Origin: Mariannaea sp. PMI_226
Taxonomy: Eukaryota > Ascomycota > Sordariomycetes > Hypocreales > Nectriaceae
Direction: 5' to 3'
Assembly: GCA_024336345.1 (NCBI GenBank)
Contig: JANFOG010000018.1
Location: 1 to 64,000 of the forward strand
DNA length: 64,000 nt
In this document: positions 61,810 through 64,000 of the stretch, piece by piece
Layout: every line of letters starts with the position of its first letter
How positions within the stretch are numbered: the first letter of the stretch is position 1
Notes under the pieces: model-generated
Told to the model about the DNA's origin: nothing
What the model saw: only the letters and a program-made list of their open reading frames with translations
The model's database searches: none
Position numbers and translations under genes: made by a program

Positions 61810-63160
61810 TCAGAATATTATTCCAGCCTCTCGAAACTTGTTAAAAGCCTCTATCCAACCCTCGATCGGCGGTCTCTCCTCTGTGAATCCTACTGCTCTC
61901 AGCCTTTCGGAACTCAGTTGCCGGTCAAACGTCAGCCACCAGCCCACACTATCTAATTGCTTATGACCGACCCCCACCCCAGCTGTTACTGCTTTTGCTC
62001 TGCCATTTATCTCAAAAATATGCCTATACTCGTCGATGTAGTCCCCCGGAGCCTTGCCAGTCTTTCCCTCTGAGGGTCCAACACCGACGAGACCGAACCA
62101 GGCCGCAATCGGAGGCCAGAGTTGGCGAAATGTTGTGGGCTTCGCATGATCAAGCATGTTGATGACTTTACCACCACACTGTTCGGGATTTAACGCCGCG
62201 TGGATGGCAATTCGGCCCAAGATATTGGATGACACGGGAGTGAAGAGCGAATCGTACGCTGCCTCAACTCCAGGGAACGGAACCTCGACCGTAGTTCGCG
62301 GTGTGGTGGCAGCAGCCGTGGTTACACCATGATTACGGGCGTACAGTGAAAGATACTGCGCCCAGTGCAGTGCGAGGGAAAAATTGCTCCCAATAGGACT
62401 GAAGCCTATCACGGCATCGGGGCAAATTTCGCTCCATGTCCAATTCGCGTGGCGGGATGCCTCGGTGAGTATCTTGCGGAACCATGGATAGGCAACAGTC
62501 TTTGCATAGTCCGCTGGCAACTCGTCGGCCATGGACTCTTTCAGTGGAGGGGTAAACGTGCCATTGGGAACATAGATCCCATATCCCTGGCCAAGCAAAT
62601 TCATTAGTATCTGAGCGTAATGGCCACAACAGGCACAGGTGCGGAGGCAGGCAACCTAACCCTCGTTCCGCCAGCATAGACAAAGGACCGCAGCCGCGGC
62701 GCAAGAGTGCCGAGGGCGCGGACGACTCGCCGCATCATGTCACAATTTAGCTTGCATTCTTGCTCGAAGTCATCATTCAACGGCGAAAATACTAGATGGG
62801 GAGAAAAGGCAATTAGTAGCAAACGTCTCCCTCCCACTGATGGAAGGCGGCGCAGAACTGACCAAAGTAAAACACATGTGTGACACGTCCCAAGTCACCA
62901 CCGACCCTGTCTCGCAACTGAGCTGTCAGGTCGTCATTGCCAAGGTTAATCCCGGAGACGAGGCGGAGGGTTGGGCTCTCGTGATCACCATCAGGCTTGG
63001 TCCAGAACGAGTTCGAATCCGAGACGGGACGGTTGCTGATGGCCGTGACGCTAGAAAATGGAGATGCCGCTGGGTAACGGGATAGAAGTTGATCGACGAC
63101 AGCCCAACCAATTAGGCCAGTTGCACCAAAGACGAGAGCATGCCTCTCGTGGTCTGACAT
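61810..63160 (-). CDS. PRISE-like NAD(P)-dependent reductase/epimerase (extended SDR)
   Basis: Exons 63160-62863, 62791-62661 and 62586-61810 (introns 70 and 74 nt, each with a CTAAT/CTACTAAT-type branch) give 401 aa. The N-terminus has a Rossmann dinucleotide-binding motif (ALVFGATGLIGWAVVDQLL). Then come HVFYFVFSPLNDDFEQECKL, SFVYAGGTRGYGIY and NWTWSEICPDAVIGFSP, in the order typical of fungal progesterone-5-beta-reductase/iridoid-synthase-like (PRISE) proteins. These reduce activated C=C bonds. Fungal members often sit in secondary-metabolite clusters, but no cluster is visible here. In the family a Lys and a Tyr act in catalysis; here the region around TRGYG shows Arg and the Tyr context is YPWF, so activity is uncertain (from memory of the family). 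Introns and stop are consistent. Confidence 0.82.
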
Positions 63161-64000
63161 GTTTTGACTTTCTGTCTCTTCGCGGATTGTACGGGCACCG
63201 GAATAGACAAATAAAAAGGGATATTGAAAACTAATATATGTACACAATTATCTTTTCATACCAAACCGCTTGCTGGTAAAGTCAGAAGTTACAACTTCTT
63301 GGTCCATATTGGATCGATTTCCTATCTTGGACCCGCGTCATTATGGCTCATAGTTGAGAGTGGAGGTTACTACTATCGCACACAACATTGTTGAGTGAGC
63401 AACCCAAGAATGTACATGGGAATATTGCTAGTATAATATTCTTAAAGACATTCGATTTGTCCATATTACATCTCATGCAATCAGTATATTGGCGCATCTA
63501 GCATTGGAACCATGCTGTTCGTCCTCTACGATCCAGGCTACAGTGACTCTAAGAAATTATTCTTAGCTTTATGTGCCTAGTTGGGTATTAGAAAATCTAT
63601 ACACCAAACACATCTAGAATGCTAGGGCCAAAATGCAAAGACAAGGGGATTCCAGGGATTTCCTCCTCGTTATAAGTACTTACCTACCTCTCCGTACTAT
63701 CCTTATAAAGTCATAGCACGTCTCTATCGCTCTGGTCCCAAGAATCCATATACCCACGCTCCTTCTAAAATTATGCAGCAAGGCCATCTTCTCTCTTGAT
63801 GCTTTTTTTCACTATGGCCATTATTCTTTCAATAATTTACTATTCTACTGCAGATCCAACTGGAGGATTTGACGTGTGAAGCGCAAAAGGGGGCCAATAG
63901 GCATATGGCAAAATTCGCTAAGAAATCCTCTCAATGTCGTCATGAGCTGTGCAATTGATGTACAAATTGATCAGCGGTCTTGATACAAATTCTCGTGATT
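63161..64000. other. Upstream region of the PRISE-like gene, to window end
   Basis: The promoter side of the PRISE-like gene. No coding sequence, repeat or RNA gene was recognised. Confidence 0.5.

Noticed and set aside
16100..64000. tRNA genes, CRISPR arrays, rRNA
   Set aside because: Looked for B-box-like GGTTCGANNCC on both strands and for regularly spaced repeats. The few partial matches (for example near 37,750) lack the rest of a tRNA, and none of the tandem repeats has spacer structure.

Overview
This is nuclear DNA of a filamentous ascomycete (Pezizomycotina). Sordariomycetes, perhaps Hypocreales, is my guess from general character only. The evidence is short GT-AG introns (49-121 nt, one of 428 nt) with CTAAC/CTGAC-like branch sites, several genes typical of filamentous fungi (an SREBP-type bHLH factor without a membrane tail, a BIM1-like copper protein, a membrane-anchored GH17 glucanase, a Zn2Cys6 regulator), and a 16 kb AT-rich block carrying the signature of repeat-induced point mutation (RIP).

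Bases 1 to about 16,090 are extremely AT-rich, nearly without CpG, and hold no intact gene. A pair of 369-bp direct repeats (3138-3506 and 15257-15625) brackets a 12.5 kb LTR element. Its plus strand still shows a Ty3/gypsy-type reverse transcriptase and RNase H, with CAA/CAG/TGG codons turned into stops. A further ruined plus-strand frame lies downstream, at about 13.5-15.1 kb. A palindromic MITE-like element and two short tandem repeats also lie in the block. Composition switches abruptly near 16,090.

From 16.1 kb on the sequence is ordinary gene space. In order: a Zn2Cys6 transcription factor whose zinc cluster appears to need a 4-nt micro-exon (17179-19492, +); a frameshifted remnant (20.9-21.4 kb, -); a GH17 beta-1,3-glucanase (25111-27329, +); an unrecognised 231-aa protein (-); an SRR1-like protein (-); a BIM1/X325 LPMO-like GPI protein (+); Doa1/Ufd3 (-) divergent from a STRAP-type WD40 protein (+); a 9.6 kb gene-poor stretch; a SAH-2-like bHLH factor (+); a VIT-vWA protein (+); a Kha1-type K+/H+ antiporter (-); and a PRISE-like reductase (-).

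Most of these genes are housekeeping or regulatory and do not form an obvious pathway or secondary-metabolite cluster. The GH17 enzyme and the BIM1-like protein both act at the cell surface or wall, but nothing in the DNA shows they are co-regulated. Exon structures were worked out by eye by joining reading frames at GT-AG sites. All intron-containing models close in frame, with total coding lengths divisible by three.
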